64,000 nt of DNA from assembly GCF_020171365.1 (NCBI RefSeq), contig NZ_JAIUZO010000002.1, positions 310,001 through 374,000 of the forward strand. Reading direction: 5' to 3'. The notes beneath the pieces were generated by a model, which saw nothing but the letters and a program-made list of their open reading frames with translations, had not been told where the DNA came from and did not search any database. The DNA is from Qipengyuania gaetbuli (GTDB lineage Bacteria; Pseudomonadota; Alphaproteobacteria; Sphingomonadales; Sphingomonadaceae). The number at the start of each line of letters is the position of its first letter. The first letter of the stretch is position 1. Below are positions 26,152-35,404 of the stretch, piece after piece. Made by a program: the position numbers and the translations under genes.

Positions 26152-26724
26152 GTGATCAACCGCATCCGCGATATCCGCAAGCAGAAGGGCTGGACGCTGG
26201 CCGACCTCGCAGAAGCCTGCGTGCCGCCGACCACCCCGCAGACGGTGGGGCGACTGGAGACGGGGATGCGCAACCTGTCGCTCAAGTGGATGGACCGGAT
26301 CGCCGCCGCGCTGGAGGTGGAGCCCGAAGTGCTGGTGCGCTCGGAAAACGCCGAACACCCGCAAGTGGTCGCCACGCTCGGTAGGGACGGGCCCGAGGCG
26401 CTGGAGACGACGCGCGATGCGATCCTTGCCACCGACCTCGGCGGCAGCGGTTCGCTGATGGTGCTGACGATCGATTATCCCCACGGCGAATACCGGCCCG
26501 GCGACCAGCTGTGGCTCCGGCAGATCGCGCCCGAAGACGCCGCCCGCGCCGTCAACCGCGACGTGCTGGTACCGAAGAAGGCCGGCCGCTTCGCCTTCGG
26601 TCGGCTGATCGACCGGCAGGGCAGCCTCGTCGGCATCCTTCCGCCGGGGCATGGCGAAAAGCAGCAGGTCGTCGATGGGCCTGCGTGGATCGGGGTCGCC
26701 GAAATGCTGGTCCGCCGGCTGTGA
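26152..26724 (+). CDS. XRE-family transcriptional regulator with S24-like C-terminus
   Basis: 190 residues, GTG start at 26152 with GGGAG upstream. Residues 1-60 are a Cro/C1-type helix-turn-helix (MINRIRDIRKQKGWTLADLA, PQTVGRLETGMRNLSLKWMDRIAAAL). The C-terminal half resembles the LexA/repressor S24 beta fold (YRPGDQLWLRQIAP, NRDVLVPKKAGRFAFGRLIDR), but no Ser/Lys protease pair is clear, so it is probably not self-cleaving. Its last codons overlap the glycosyltransferase start (GTGA). Confidence 0.85.
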   Translation: MINRIRDIRKQKGWTLADLAEACVPPTTPQTVGRLETGMRNLSLKWMDRIAAALEVEPEVLVRSENAEHPQVVATLGRDGPEALETTRDAILATDLGGSGSLMVLTIDYPHGEYRPGDQLWLRQIAPEDAARAVNRDVLVPKKAGRFAFGRLIDRQGSLVGILPPGHGEKQQVVDGPAWIGVAEMLVRRL

Positions 26725-27917
26725 GCGACGCGCCCAAATGCCGGGTTCTCGTCCTCTCCACGCTCTGGCCGAACGAGGCGCACCCGCGCTTCGGCACGTT
26801 CGTCGCCCGTTCGATCGAGGCGCTCGCACGCGAAACCGGCTGGCAACCCGTGGTCATCAATCCCATCGGCCTGCCGCCCGTGGTCTTCGGCCGCTACAAG
26901 ACCGTGCGCGATGCGGCGGTGAGCGGGACGGAAAAGGGCGTCGAGGTCCACCGGCCCGTCTTCCGCCTGCTTCCCAAAGTCGGCGGCAGGCTCAACCCGG
27001 CGCTGATCGCGGCAGCCGTTATGCCGCTCGCCCGCACGCTTCACGAGGCGGCACCCTTCGACCTCGTCGATGCGCAATTCTTCTATCCCGATGGACCCGC
27101 GGCCATGCGTGTCGCGGGCGAACTCGGCCTGCCCTTTTCGGTCAAGGCGCGCGGGGCGGACATCCATTACTGGGGCGCGCGCAGCTACGGCCTCGCGGCG
27201 CTGCGCGAAACGGCAGACAAGGCGGCAGGCGTGCTCGCCGTGTCCGACGCGCTGGCAGACGACATGGCCGCGCTGGGAATACAGCGCGAGAAAATCACGA
27301 TCCACCGCACCGGCCTCGACCGCGACCGGTTCCGCCCCCTCGGCCATACGCAGTTGCGCGCGCGACTGGCGGAAGAACTGGGCCTCCCGCTATCCAAGGA
27401 CGACCGGTTGCTCGCCACGGTAGGCGCGCTGATCGAGCGCAAGGGGCAGGCGCTGGTCATCAAGGCGCTCGGCGATCTGCCTGAGGCCCGCCTTCTCCTG
27501 GTCGGCAAGGGAGAGGACGAGGCCAGCCTGCGCGCGCTCGCACGCTCGGAAGGCGTGGCGGAGCGCGTGCACTTCCTCGGCTTGCTCGACCACGACCTCC
27601 TGCCGCTGGTGCTGTCGGCTGCGGACGCGATGGTCCTGCCCTCTGCCAGCGAAGGCCTTGCCAACGCCTGGATCGAGGCTCTCGCCTGCGGCACCCCCAT
27701 CGTCATCACCGATGCGGGCGGCGCGCGCGAAGTGGTCGATACGCCGGTGGCCGGCGTGATCGTCGCCCGCCGGACCGAGGCGGTGCGCGAAGGTATCCGG
27801 CTGGTATTGCAAAACAGGCGGCCACCCGAGGAGGTAGCCGCCTGCGTCAAGGAATACAGCTGGGAGGCGAACGGACGGGCGCTGGCCGCCCATTACGATC
27901 GCCTGCTGGAAGGTTAG
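26721..27917 (+). CDS. Glycosyltransferase, GT4 family
   Basis: A GT-B fold retaining glycosyltransferase of 398 residues. The N-terminal Rossmann half begins VLVLSTLWPNEAHPRFGTFV. The C-terminal half has GALIERKGQALVIKAL, the nucleotide-sugar site VLPSASEGLANAWIEALACGTPIV with the EX7E glutamates, and GGAREVV. I start at the GTG at 26721, which overlaps the XRE gene stop, because the sequence upstream in that frame is non-coding. Acceptor and sugar are not predictable; exopolysaccharide or glycolipid synthesis is likely. It converges on secF with a four-base overlap. Confidence 0.9.
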   Translation: MSDAPKCRVLVLSTLWPNEAHPRFGTFVARSIEALARETGWQPVVINPIGLPPVVFGRYKTVRDAAVSGTEKGVEVHRPVFRLLPKVGGRLNPALIAAAVMPLARTLHEAAPFDLVDAQFFYPDGPAAMRVAGELGLPFSVKARGADIHYWGARSYGLAALRETADKAAGVLAVSDALADDMAALGIQREKITIHRTGLDRDRFRPLGHTQLRARLAEELGLPLSKDDRLLATVGALIERKGQALVIKALGDLPEARLLLVGKGEDEASLRALARSEGVAERVHFLGLLDHDLLPLVLSAADAMVLPSASEGLANAWIEALACGTPIVITDAGGAREVVDTPVAGVIVARRTEAVREGIRLVLQNRRPPEEVAACVKEYSWEANGRALAAHYDRLLEG

Positions 27918-28891
27918 ACTTCGCCGCGGGCGACCTTTTCCTGCCGGTCGGCTACCGTTTCTTCCGGAACGAAACTGTCCGAGGTCACGCCCATCCACAC
28001 CAGCAGCGGCGCTGCCATGTAGACCGAGCTGTAGGTGCCCACGAACAGGCCGAGCGTGATCGCGGCGGTAAGGCCGAACAGGCTCGCCGGGCCGACGAAC
28101 AGCAGCGGCAGCAGCGCCAGCAGCAGCGTCAGCGAGGTCATCACGGTACGCGCCAGCGTCTCGTTGACCGACAGGTCGAGCAGCTCGGGCAGCGGCATCT
28201 TGCGATACTTCTTCAGGTTCTCGCGGATGCGGTCGTAGACGACGATCGTATCGTTCAGCGAATAGCCGATGATGGCCAGGATCGCCGCGATGATCTGGAG
28301 GCTGAATTCCATCTGGAACAGCGCGAACATCCCCAGCGCCAGCGACACGTCGTGGAACAGCGCGAAGAGCGCGCCCACCCCGAATTGCCATTCGAAGCGT
28401 ATCCAGATGTAGAGCGCCACCGCCAGCATAGCGGCGACCAGCGCGAAGATCGCGTCCTCGCGGAATTCGCCCGAGACCTTGCCCGACACGTTGTCGTTCC
28501 CGTCGAGACGGAAATCGGGGTAGTTGCCCTGCAGTTCCGCAACGACCTCGTTGGCGGCAGCCTGCGCAGCGTCGTTATCGGCCGCCACCTCGTCGGGCAG
28601 GCGGACGCGGATCGAGACCTGGTTGTCCTCGCCGAAACGCTGGACAACCGGGCTTTGGTAGCCGAGGTTCTCGACATCCTCGCGCAGTTCAGCGACCGGC
28701 GCCTCGGCCCGTTCGGTGAAGGTCGCGCGCACTTCGAGACCGCCGGCGAAATCCACGCCGTAGTTGAGCCCCTTGGTGAAGACCATCGCCCAGCTGCCCG
28801 CGATCAGCAGGATGCTGACCACGAAGAAGGGGAAGCGCCACTTGAGGAACTTGATGTTGGTGTCGTCGGGGACGAGCTTGAGAAGTTTCAT
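27914..28891 (-). CDS. secF: Protein translocase subunit SecF
   Basis: Inner-membrane partner of SecD that helps pull Sec substrates across using the proton gradient. 325 residues with six membrane segments. GLNYGVDFAGGLEV follows the first helix, the large periplasmic domain comes next, and the conserved cytoplasmic-side sequences YSLNDTIVVYDRIRENL and the NETLARTVMTS region are present. It lies 11 bases after secD. Confidence 0.97.
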   Translation of the reverse strand: MKLLKLVPDDTNIKFLKWRFPFFVVSILLIAGSWAMVFTKGLNYGVDFAGGLEVRATFTERAEAPVAELREDVENLGYQSPVVQRFGEDNQVSIRVRLPDEVAADNDAAQAAANEVVAELQGNYPDFRLDGNDNVSGKVSGEFREDAIFALVAAMLAVALYIWIRFEWQFGVGALFALFHDVSLALGMFALFQMEFSLQIIAAILAIIGYSLNDTIVVYDRIRENLKKYRKMPLPELLDLSVNETLARTVMTSLTLLLALLPLLFVGPASLFGLTAAITLGLFVGTYSSVYMAAPLLVWMGVTSDSFVPEETVADRQEKVARGEV

Positions 28892-28902
28892 CGTCCGTTA
28901 CC

Positions 28903-30495
28903 TCAAAGATTGATGTCGGTGGGGCGCGTCTTGCGCAGCCAGCCGGCAACCCACATGCGGGTGAGCGGCACGGCGGTGAACACGCTGGTGAAGAGACCCA
29001 CCACGAGCACGACCGCGAAGCCCTTGATCGGGCCCGAACCGAAATTGAACAGCAGCACGCCGGCAATGAAGTTCGTGACGTTGGCGTCGTAGATCGCGCG
29101 GCTGGCTTCCTTGTAGCCGTTCTCCACCGCGGCCACGACCCGCCGCCCGCGCTTGCGTTCTTCGCGGATGCGTTCGTTGATCAGCACGTTGGCGTCGACC
29201 GCCGCACCGATGGTCAGCACGAAGCCGGCAAGGCCGGGCAAGGTCAGCGTCATGTTGAGCGCGGCCATGATGCCCAGCAGCATGAACACGTTGATGACCA
29301 GTGCCACCGTCGCATAGATGCCGAAGCGCCCGTACGTCACGATCATCAGGCCCATCACCAGCAGCGTGCCGAGGAGGATGGCGATCATGCCCTGCTTGAT
29401 CGAATCGGCGCCGAGGTCGGGACCGACGGTACGTTCCTCCACCACGCTGAGATCGACCGGCAGTGCGCCCGAACGCAGCTGGATGGCGAGGTTGTTCGCG
29501 CTTTCGACAGTGAAGCTGCCCGAAATCTGCGACTGGCCGTTCTGGATCGGCTCCTGCATCCGCGGGGCCGAGATAACCTCGCCGTCGAGGATGATCGCGA
29601 ACTGGCGGCCGGTGTACTGCGTCGTCATGCGCGCAAAGCGGCGGCCGCCGTCGGGGTTGAAGGTGATCGAGACGACCGGCTCGTTGGTACGCGGATCGAA
29701 GCTCTGCTGCGCGCTCGTCAGCGTTTCGCCGTCGATGCCGCCGATACGCTGGACCACGACGCCGTTGGGGAAGCCCTCGCCTTCGGCATAGGGCACCACT
29801 TCGCCGCCCGCGACGAAGCCGCGCTGGACTTCTTCCGCGCTCGCCTGGCGTTCGACCAGCTTGAATTCGAGCTTGGCGGTCTTGCCAAGCAGTTCCTTCA
29901 GCTGTTCGGGATCCTGCAGGCCCGGAACCTGGACCACGATGCGGGTGTCGCCCTGGCGCAGGATGGTCGGCTCGCGCGTGCCGAGGCCGTCGATACGGAT
30001 ACCGACGGTGCGCAGCGCGCCTTCCATCGCGGCATCGACCGCATTGTCGAGGCCCGCTTGGGTCGGCGTCAGGACGAACCGCTGGCCGTCGACGACCTGG
30101 AGATCCCATTCGCGCACCGGTCCGGTGCCGTTCATGATGGCTTCGAGTTCGGCGCGCGCGCGGTCTACCTCGGTGACGTCGTCGAGCAGGAAGCTCAGCT
30201 GGCCGTCGGCGGTCGAGACATCGCCGATGCGGATGCGAGGTTCTGCCCGGCGCATGGCATTGCGGACGCTTTCTTCCAGGTCCTCGAGCCTGGTCGCGGC
30301 GACATCGGCGCGGTCGGCTTCGAGCAGGATGTGGCTACCGCCGGCAAGGTCGAGGCCGAGATTGATCGTCGGCTCGGGAAGCTGCTCGGGCCAGTCGAGA
30401 TTGGCGAGCGAGAAGATGGACGGCAGCGACAGGAGCATGCCGACGACGGCGATGCCCCACAGGAACGCTTTCCTCCAGGTTGGAAATTCGAGCAT
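28903..30495 (-). CDS. secD: Protein translocase subunit SecD
   Basis: 530-residue membrane protein forming the SecDF complex. First helix FLWGIAVVGMLLSLPSIF, then the SecD signature LGLDLAGGSHILLE, a large periplasmic P1 domain (DGLGTREPTILRQGDTRIVVQVPG), and the C-terminal five-helix RND-like bundle with AAVDANVLINERIREE holding the proton-relay Asp. Middle gene of yajC-secD-secF. Confidence 0.97.
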   Translation of the reverse strand: MLEFPTWRKAFLWGIAVVGMLLSLPSIFSLANLDWPEQLPEPTINLGLDLAGGSHILLEADRADVAATRLEDLEESVRNAMRRAEPRIRIGDVSTADGQLSFLLDDVTEVDRARAELEAIMNGTGPVREWDLQVVDGQRFVLTPTQAGLDNAVDAAMEGALRTVGIRIDGLGTREPTILRQGDTRIVVQVPGLQDPEQLKELLGKTAKLEFKLVERQASAEEVQRGFVAGGEVVPYAEGEGFPNGVVVQRIGGIDGETLTSAQQSFDPRTNEPVVSITFNPDGGRRFARMTTQYTGRQFAIILDGEVISAPRMQEPIQNGQSQISGSFTVESANNLAIQLRSGALPVDLSVVEERTVGPDLGADSIKQGMIAILLGTLLVMGLMIVTYGRFGIYATVALVINVFMLLGIMAALNMTLTLPGLAGFVLTIGAAVDANVLINERIREERKRGRRVVAAVENGYKEASRAIYDANVTNFIAGVLLFNFGSGPIKGFAVVLVVGLFTSVFTAVPLTRMWVAGWLRKTRPTDINL

Positions 30496-30520
30496 GGCTT
30501 GGATTACGCCTTTTGCCGGG

Positions 30521-30847
30521 TCAGTCGTTGGCGGGCTTGGTCGCAGTGCCCGAAAGCACTTCGCCGATGGTGTTGCGGACCGCGCGGACCTTCATGCCCT
30601 TGGCGAGTTCGACTTCGACGAACTGGTCTTCCACCTTGGTGATGCGACCCACGAGGCCGCCAGCGGTCACCACTTCGTCACCACGCTTCAGTCCGGCGAT
30701 CTTTTCCTGGTGCGCCTTCTGCTGGCGCATCTGCGGGCGGATCATCAGGAACCAGAAGACGGCGAAGATCGCCACCCACGGAAGGATCTGGAGCCACACG
30801 GGCGGCTGGGCTGCGGCGGAGCCGGCTGCGGCGAGAAGGTCGATCAT
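30521..30847 (-). CDS. yajC: Preprotein translocase subunit YajC
   Basis: 108 residues from the ATG at 30847. One membrane helix (WLQILPWVAIFAVFWFLMIRPQ) is followed by the family motif RPQMRQQKAHQ and the conserved domain GLKRGDEVVTAGGLVGRITKVEDQFVEVELAKG. Auxiliary subunit of the SecDF-YajC complex; first gene of that operon, 25 bases before secD. In-frame codons upstream of 30847 do not resemble YajC. Confidence 0.95.
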   Translation of the reverse strand: MIDLLAAAGSAAAQPPVWLQILPWVAIFAVFWFLMIRPQMRQQKAHQEKIAGLKRGDEVVTAGGLVGRITKVEDQFVEVELAKGMKVRAVRNTIGEVLSGTATKPAND

Positions 30848-31046
30848 GCGGGAATTGCCTGTGTCCGTTCGTAAATTGATCCGTGCGAGGTAGGTCCGCT
30901 TTGGCTGCAATCAAGCAGCGACAGGCGCACCTCCCCCTCGATGTGGCGCGCAGCTAGCAGGATCGCGATTGCAGGGCAATGAATTGCCCGCGCTAGACGC
31001 TTGCCATGCACAGGAGCGGGGCCTATAGGGCCGCCTCCACTGGTAT

Positions 31047-31123
31047 CGGGACGTGGCGCAGTCTGGTAGCGCACTATACTGGGGGTGTAGGGGTCGCTGG
31101 TTCGAATCCAGTCGTCCCGACCA
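31047..31123 (+). tRNA. tRNA-Pro (GGG)
   Basis: 77 bases with encoded CCA. The acceptor arms CGGGACG and CGTCCCG pair fully, the anticodon loop TGGGGGT gives GGG, and the T-loop is GGTTCGAATCC. A second proline tRNA (TGG) lies at 39089. Confidence 0.95.
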
Positions 31124-31182
31124 GTGGTTTCCCTTCCAAATCGATGGAAATGTCGCGCTACATCAGCGCGCGAGCGCGTGCG

Positions 31183-31596
31183 TCAGCCCGGGCTGATCGA
31201 GCCGCCACCGCCACCGCCGCCCACAGCGGCGATCAGGCCTGCCCCGAAGAATCCGAGCAGGATGCCGATGGCGGTGTTGGGCTTGGGTTCGGCAAGGCGT
31301 GCCGCGCCGCATCCGGCATCGTCGGCCCAGTCGAGCCAGTCCTGCCAGGTGTAGGTGCGATCGTTGGCGACATCGCGATAGGTCTTGCCGACATAACGCC
31401 AGTTCTCGGGCGCGTTTCCGGCGTCCAGATAGGCGGTGTATTCGGGCCGGATACGGTCGCAGTCCCAATATTCGGGCGCTTCAAGCGCACCTTGCGTGTC
31501 GGACGCGATCGGCTGCGCAGATTGCGCCAGCGCGCTACCGCCGACCAGCGCAATCGCTGCGGCAGAGGCGACAAGAGTTGGAATTGCGCGTTTCAT
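31183..31596 (-). CDS. Secreted or membrane-anchored protein of unknown function
   Basis: 137 residues. A signal peptide (MKRAIPTLVASAAAIALVGGSALA) leads to a Trp- and Tyr-rich middle with four cysteines in pairs of likely disulfides or metal sites (YWDCDRIRPEY, DDAGCGAARL). A C-terminal hydrophobic helix (TAIGILLGFFGAGLIAAVGG) ends in a glycine run and SISPG. The start at 31596 has CGGAG upstream. The layout, export signal plus C-terminal Gly-rich anchor, is unusual but has no recognised function. Confidence 0.7.
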   Translation of the reverse strand: MKRAIPTLVASAAAIALVGGSALAQSAQPIASDTQGALEAPEYWDCDRIRPEYTAYLDAGNAPENWRYVGKTYRDVANDRTYTWQDWLDWADDAGCGAARLAEPKPNTAIGILLGFFGAGLIAAVGGGGGGGSISPG

Positions 31597-31744
31597 CCGG
31601 TGCTCCGAGCCCCTTCGACTTGCCTGCCGATACCGCAGAAATGCCTGTAATTCAATGAACGGGTGCGCCTCGATCACCGGCCTTCCCCACCCCGATTTCC
31701 TACAAGTGCCAATACGGTCATTTTTTCTGCAAAGGAGAAATCAA

Positions 31745-32158
31745 ATGGCACTTATCGAATCACTTATCGGCCCCATCGCCTTGATCATCGACAAGATCAT
31801 CCCCGACAGGCAAGCCCGCGCAAAGGCGAAGCTGGAACTGCTCGCGCTGGAAGGCACGCATGAACTCAAGTCCATTGAAGCCCGCCTTTCCGCCATCGTC
31901 GCCGAGGCCAACTCGGCCGATCCGTGGACCAGCCGCGCGCGGCCCAGCTTCCTCTACGTGATGTATGCGATCATCCTGTTCGCCATCCCGATGGGGGTGC
32001 TGGCAGCCTTCTCGCCGCAGGCGGCAGGCGACATCGGCGACGGCATCACGCGTTATCTTCGCGGACTGCCGGACGAGCTCTACGCGCTCTTCGGCACCGG
32101 CTATCTCGGCTACACCGCGGCACGCCAGTGGGGGAAGGCCAAGGGCGTGGAACGGTAA
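31745..32158 (+). CDS. 3TM-type holin family protein
   Basis: 137 residues matching the three-transmembrane holin family: an amphipathic start (MALIESLIGPIALIIDKIIPD), a charged helix (AKLELLALEGTHELKSIEARLSAIVAEANS), the signature DPWTSRARPSFLYVMYAIILF, and an ending YALFGTGYLGYTAARQWGK. Holins make holes in the inner membrane so that endolysins can reach the wall. The ribosome-binding site AAGGAG is strong. No endolysin or phage structural gene is nearby, so this is a lone, apparently intact gene between housekeeping genes. Confidence 0.85.
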   Translation: MALIESLIGPIALIIDKIIPDRQARAKAKLELLALEGTHELKSIEARLSAIVAEANSADPWTSRARPSFLYVMYAIILFAIPMGVLAAFSPQAAGDIGDGITRYLRGLPDELYALFGTGYLGYTAARQWGKAKGVER

Positions 32159-32256
32159 TTTCGCCAGGACCGTGTTCCATCCGTTCCATCCTGTGGGGGC
32201 CGGCGGGACGCAATCCGGCTTTTGCCTTGCGTCCCGACTGGGCTAGGACAGGCCCC

Positions 32257-32691
32257 ATGACCGACACCGTCTTCGTCCTCAACGGCCCCAATCTCAACCT
32301 CCTCGGCACGCGCGAGCCGGAGACCTACGGCTCCGACACGCTGGCCGATATCGAGGCGAGCCTCGTCGAACAGGCACGCGGACTTGGGGTGGCAGTCGAC
32401 TTCCGCCAGACCAATCACGAAGGCGTGCTGGTCGACTGGCTTCATGAAGCGCGGGCCAGCGGCGCGAAGGCGGTACTGCTCAACGCCGGCGCCTATACCC
32501 ACACCTCGATTGCCCTCCTCGATGCGATCCGCGCAATCGGGGTGCCGGTAATCGAGGTTCACCTGTCCGATCCCGCCCAGCGCGAGGCTTTCCGGCACGT
32601 TTCCTACGTGGGGATGGCCGCTGCCGACGAGGTGAAAGGGCTGGGTGCGCGCAGCTATGCCGTAGCGTTGGACAAGGCCGCCGCGCTGTAA
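32257..32691 (+). CDS. aroQ: 3-dehydroquinate dehydratase, type II
   Basis: Third step of the shikimate pathway. 144 residues with every type II hallmark: VLNGPNLNLLGTREPETYG (catalytic Arg and lid Tyr), QTNHEG, LNAGAYTHTS and the proton-donor His in IEVHLSDP. The ATG at 32257 fits the family start. The enzyme normally forms dodecamers. It is followed 75 bases later by accB and accC, an order common in alphaproteobacteria. Confidence 0.96.
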   Translation: MTDTVFVLNGPNLNLLGTREPETYGSDTLADIEASLVEQARGLGVAVDFRQTNHEGVLVDWLHEARASGAKAVLLNAGAYTHTSIALLDAIRAIGVPVIEVHLSDPAQREAFRHVSYVGMAAADEVKGLGARSYAVALDKAAAL

Positions 32692-32766
32692 ACAGCTTGC
32701 CCCCTCCCCCTTGTCAGTTTGATGACAGACGCGCATAGGCCCGTTCAAACAACCTCAGGGATACCC

Positions 32767-33258
32767 ATGTCCGACCACAAGTCCTCCGCCGGCAAATCCG
32801 GCATGAACGTCGATACCGCGCTGGTTCGCGAACTCGCGGAAATGCTCGGTGAAACGGGCCTCGTCGAAATCGAGGTCGAAGACGGCGACCGCAAGATCCG
32901 CGTTTCGCGCGGCGGCGGCATCGCCATGGCCGCAGCCCCCGCCCCGATGATGGCCGCAGCGCCTGCGGCAGCGGCACCCGCAGCAGCTGCTCCTGCCCCC
33001 GAAGCGGCTCCCGCAGCCGCAGCCGAAGGTGCGATCAAGTCGCCCATGGTCGGTACGGTCTATCTCGCTCCCGAACCGGGCGCGAAGGACTTCGTATCGG
33101 TCGGCGACAGCGTGAAGGAAGGCCAGACCCTCGTTATCGTGGAAGCGATGAAGGTCATGAACCCGATCACCGCCGACAAGGCCGGGACGGTCAAGGCGAT
33201 CCTCGTCGAGAACGCCCAGCCGGTCGAATTCGACCAGCCGCTGATCGTCATCGGCTGA
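32767..33258 (+). CDS. accB: Acetyl-CoA carboxylase biotin carboxyl carrier protein
   Basis: 163 residues. The N-terminal part ([21 protein letters not shown]) is followed by an alanine-proline linker (residues 57-88) and the biotinyl domain with [14 protein letters not shown] and the biotin-accepting lysine in VEAMKVMN. It carries CO2 from AccC to the carboxyltransferase in fatty-acid synthesis. Start at the ATG at 32767, which matches the family; it lies 8 bases before accC. Confidence 0.96.
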   Translation: MSDHKSSAGKSGMNVDTALVRELAEMLGETGLVEIEVEDGDRKIRVSRGGGIAMAAAPAPMMAAAPAAAAPAAAAPAPEAAPAAAAEGAIKSPMVGTVYLAPEPGAKDFVSVGDSVKEGQTLVIVEAMKVMNPITADKAGTVKAILVENAQPVEFDQPLIVIG

Positions 33259-33266
33259 GGCAGGCC

Positions 33267-34616
33267 ATGACGATTTCGCGTATCCTCATCGCCAATCGCG
33301 GCGAAATCGCGCTGCGCATCCACCGCGCGGCGCATGAAATGGGCATCGAGACGGTCGCGGTGCACTCCACCGCTGACGCCGATGCCATGCACGTGCGCCT
33401 TGCAGACCATGCCGTGTGCATCGGCCCGCCTGCCGCCACCGACAGCTATCTCAACATTGCCAACATCATCTCTGCCGCAGAGGTGAGCCACGCCGATGCG
33501 ATCCACCCGGGCTATGGCTTCCTCTCGGAAAACGCCAAGTTCGCCGAGATCGTCGAAGCGCACGACATCAAGTGGATCGGCCCCAAGCCAGAACATATCC
33601 GCACGATGGGAGACAAGGTCGAAGCCAAGCGCACCGCAGGCAAGCTCGGCTTGCCGCTGGTGCCCGGCTCCGACGGTGCGGTCTCCGAAATCGAGGAAGC
33701 GCGAGCGATCGCGGCCGAAATCGGCTATCCGGTCATCATCAAGGCGGCGAGCGGCGGCGGCGGCCGCGGCATGAAGGTCTGCGAAAGCGAAGACCAGCTC
33801 GAGACGCTGATGCAGCAGGCCGGCAGCGAGGCGAAGGCCGCCTTCGGCGACGCCACGGTCTATATCGAGAAGTATCTCGGCAACCCGCGCCACATCGAAT
33901 TCCAGGTCTTCGGCGACGGTGAAGGCAATGCCATCCACCTCGGCGAACGCGACTGTTCGCTCCAGCGCCGCCACCAGAAGGTGCTCGAAGAAGCGCCCTC
34001 GCCCGTGATCAGCCACGAAGAGCGCATGCGGATGGGCGAAATCTGCTCCTCGGCCATGCGCGACATGGGCTATCGCGGCGCCGGTACGATCGAGTTCCTG
34101 TGGGAAAACGGCGAGTTCTACTTCATCGAGATGAACACCCGCCTGCAGGTGGAGCATCCCGTCACCGAAGCGATCACCGGTGTCGATCTCGTGCGCGAAC
34201 AGATCCGCATCGCGGCAGGCCATCCGCTCTCGGTCAAGCAGGACGAGATCGAGTTCCACGGCCACGCCATCGAGTGCCGCATCAATGCCGAGGATCCCTG
34301 GACCTTCGCGCCCAGCCCCGGCCAGGTGAGTTATTATCACGCGGCAGGCGGCATGCACGTTCGCGTCGATAGCGGCCTTTACGCCGGCTACCGCATCCCG
34401 CCCTATTACGACAGCATGATCGCCAAGCTGATCGTCTATGGCCGCACGCGCCAGGGCTGCATGATGCGCCTCAAGCGCGCGCTGGAAGAGATGGTCGTCG
34501 AAGGCGTGAAGACCAACATCCCGCTCCACCAGGAACTGCTGCTGCAGGACGACGTGAAGAGCGGCGATTACTCGATCAAGTGGCTCGAGGAATGGCTGAA
34601 GGAGCGCGAAGCCTGA
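33267..34616 (+). CDS. accC: Acetyl-CoA carboxylase biotin carboxylase
   Basis: 449 residues. ATP-grasp enzyme that carboxylates the biotin on Acc[22 protein letters not shown] starts the N-terminal domain, the glycine-rich ATP loop is [11 protein letters not shown], the catalytic stretch is [14 protein letters not shown], and the C-terminal domain begins near [12 protein letters not shown]. Complete and of normal length. The genes for the carboxyltransferase subunits are not in the window. Confidence 0.98.
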   Translation: MTISRILIANRGEIALRIHRAAHEMGIETVAVHSTADADAMHVRLADHAVCIGPPAATDSYLNIANIISAAEVSHADAIHPGYGFLSENAKFAEIVEAHDIKWIGPKPEHIRTMGDKVEAKRTAGKLGLPLVPGSDGAVSEIEEARAIAAEIGYPVIIKAASGGGGRGMKVCESEDQLETLMQQAGSEAKAAFGDATVYIEKYLGNPRHIEFQVFGDGEGNAIHLGERDCSLQRRHQKVLEEAPSPVISHEERMRMGEICSSAMRDMGYRGAGTIEFLWENGEFYFIEMNTRLQVEHPVTEAITGVDLVREQIRIAAGHPLSVKQDEIEFHGHAIECRINAEDPWTFAPSPGQVSYYHAAGGMHVRVDSGLYAGYRIPPYYDSMIAKLIVYGRTRQGCMMRLKRALEEMVVEGVKTNIPLHQELLLQDDVKSGDYSIKWLEEWLKEREA

Positions 34617-34984
34617 CGAGCGGCGACGCGTCGCGGCCGATCGAGCCGCGCCGCCTTGCGGCCTGGACGGTGCTGGCGAACCTGTTCCTCGATACCGAGC
34701 ATTCGGAGGGAATCCTGCTCTGTCTAGCGCGCGACCTGCGCGAGACGGGCTATTCGTCCGGAGAACTGGAAGACATCCTGCGCCGCGAGGTGGCCCCTGT
34801 GTTCGGCAGCAACCTGCTGTCCATGGCCGGGGAATGGGCGCTGTGGGACAAGGACGAGGTCGCGGAAATCATGGAACGGGAGTTCCTGTCCCGCAAGCGC
34901 CTGACGCCCAGCCAGTGGGTTGCAGGGCGGTTCACGAATGCGATGGTGCGGCGCGACCTCAGAAAGCTGATGCGCCTCGCCTAG
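34592..34984 (+). CDS. Conserved hypothetical protein, DUF7079-like
   Basis: About 130 mostly helical residues: [54 protein letters not shown], and a basic C-terminus ([11 protein letters not shown]). The W...LFLDTE and EVAPV...N pattern recalls DUF7079 proteins, whose role is unknown. The start is uncertain: ATG 34592 or GTG 34580, both inside the end of accC, so translation is probably coupled to it. The gene ends one base before the convergent GFA gene. Confidence 0.65.
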   Translation: MAEGARSLTSGDASRPIEPRRLAAWTVLANLFLDTEHSEGILLCLARDLRETGYSSGELEDILRREVAPVFGSNLLSMAGEWALWDKDEVAEIMEREFLSRKRLTPSQWVAGRFTNAMVRRDLRKLMRLA

Positions 34985-35404
34985 CTAGTCGAAGGTGAAC
35001 CCGGCCGCCTTGGCTTCGGCGATGATCTCTTCGCCGGTCATGCGCGGATGTTCGCCCGCCACGCAGGCCCAGCTGGCCGCCTCGTCGACGAAGATCTCCT
35101 TCTCGATCTCCGCGCCGCCGGCATCGTCGAACAGTCCAGCAGAAAAACTGCGGTTTCCGGTGGGGAGGAACTTGAACCACAGGTTCGACCCGCAGGTCTT
35201 GCAGAACGCGCGTTCGGCCCAGGCGCTGGATTGGTAGACCGCGATCTGGTCCTCGCCGTGGATCGTGAATCCGCTCCCCGACAGGGCACTGTAGAACGCC
35301 CCGCCCCAGCGACGGCACATGGAACACTGGCAGATTTCGACCTGCCCCGCAGGCTCGTCCAGTTCGATCCGGACAGCCGAGCAGAGGCAGCGCCCCTCGA
35401 TCAT
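34985..35404 (-). CDS. GFA-family (CENP-V/GFA) zinc protein
   Basis: 139 residues of the GFA family, named after glutathione-dependent formaldehyde-activating enzyme. The zinc ligands are clear: CLC at the start, CQCSMCRRWGG, and FCKTCGSNLWF. Most members bind zinc, and only some act on formaldehyde-glutathione adducts, so the substrate is open. Its ATG overlaps the stop of the Lrp-type regulator by four bases, so it is cotranscribed with it. Confidence 0.88.
   Translation of the reverse strand: MIEGRCLCSAVRIELDEPAGQVEICQCSMCRRWGGAFYSALSGSGFTIHGEDQIAVYQSSAWAERAFCKTCGSNLWFKFLPTGNRSFSAGLFDDAGGAEIEKEIFVDEAASWACVAGEHPRMTGEEIIAEAKAAGFTFD

Noticed and set aside
30848..31046. A gene in the 200 bases between yajC and tRNA-Pro
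   Set aside because: Only short frames without ribosome-binding sites or similarity; it most likely holds the yajC and tRNA promoters.
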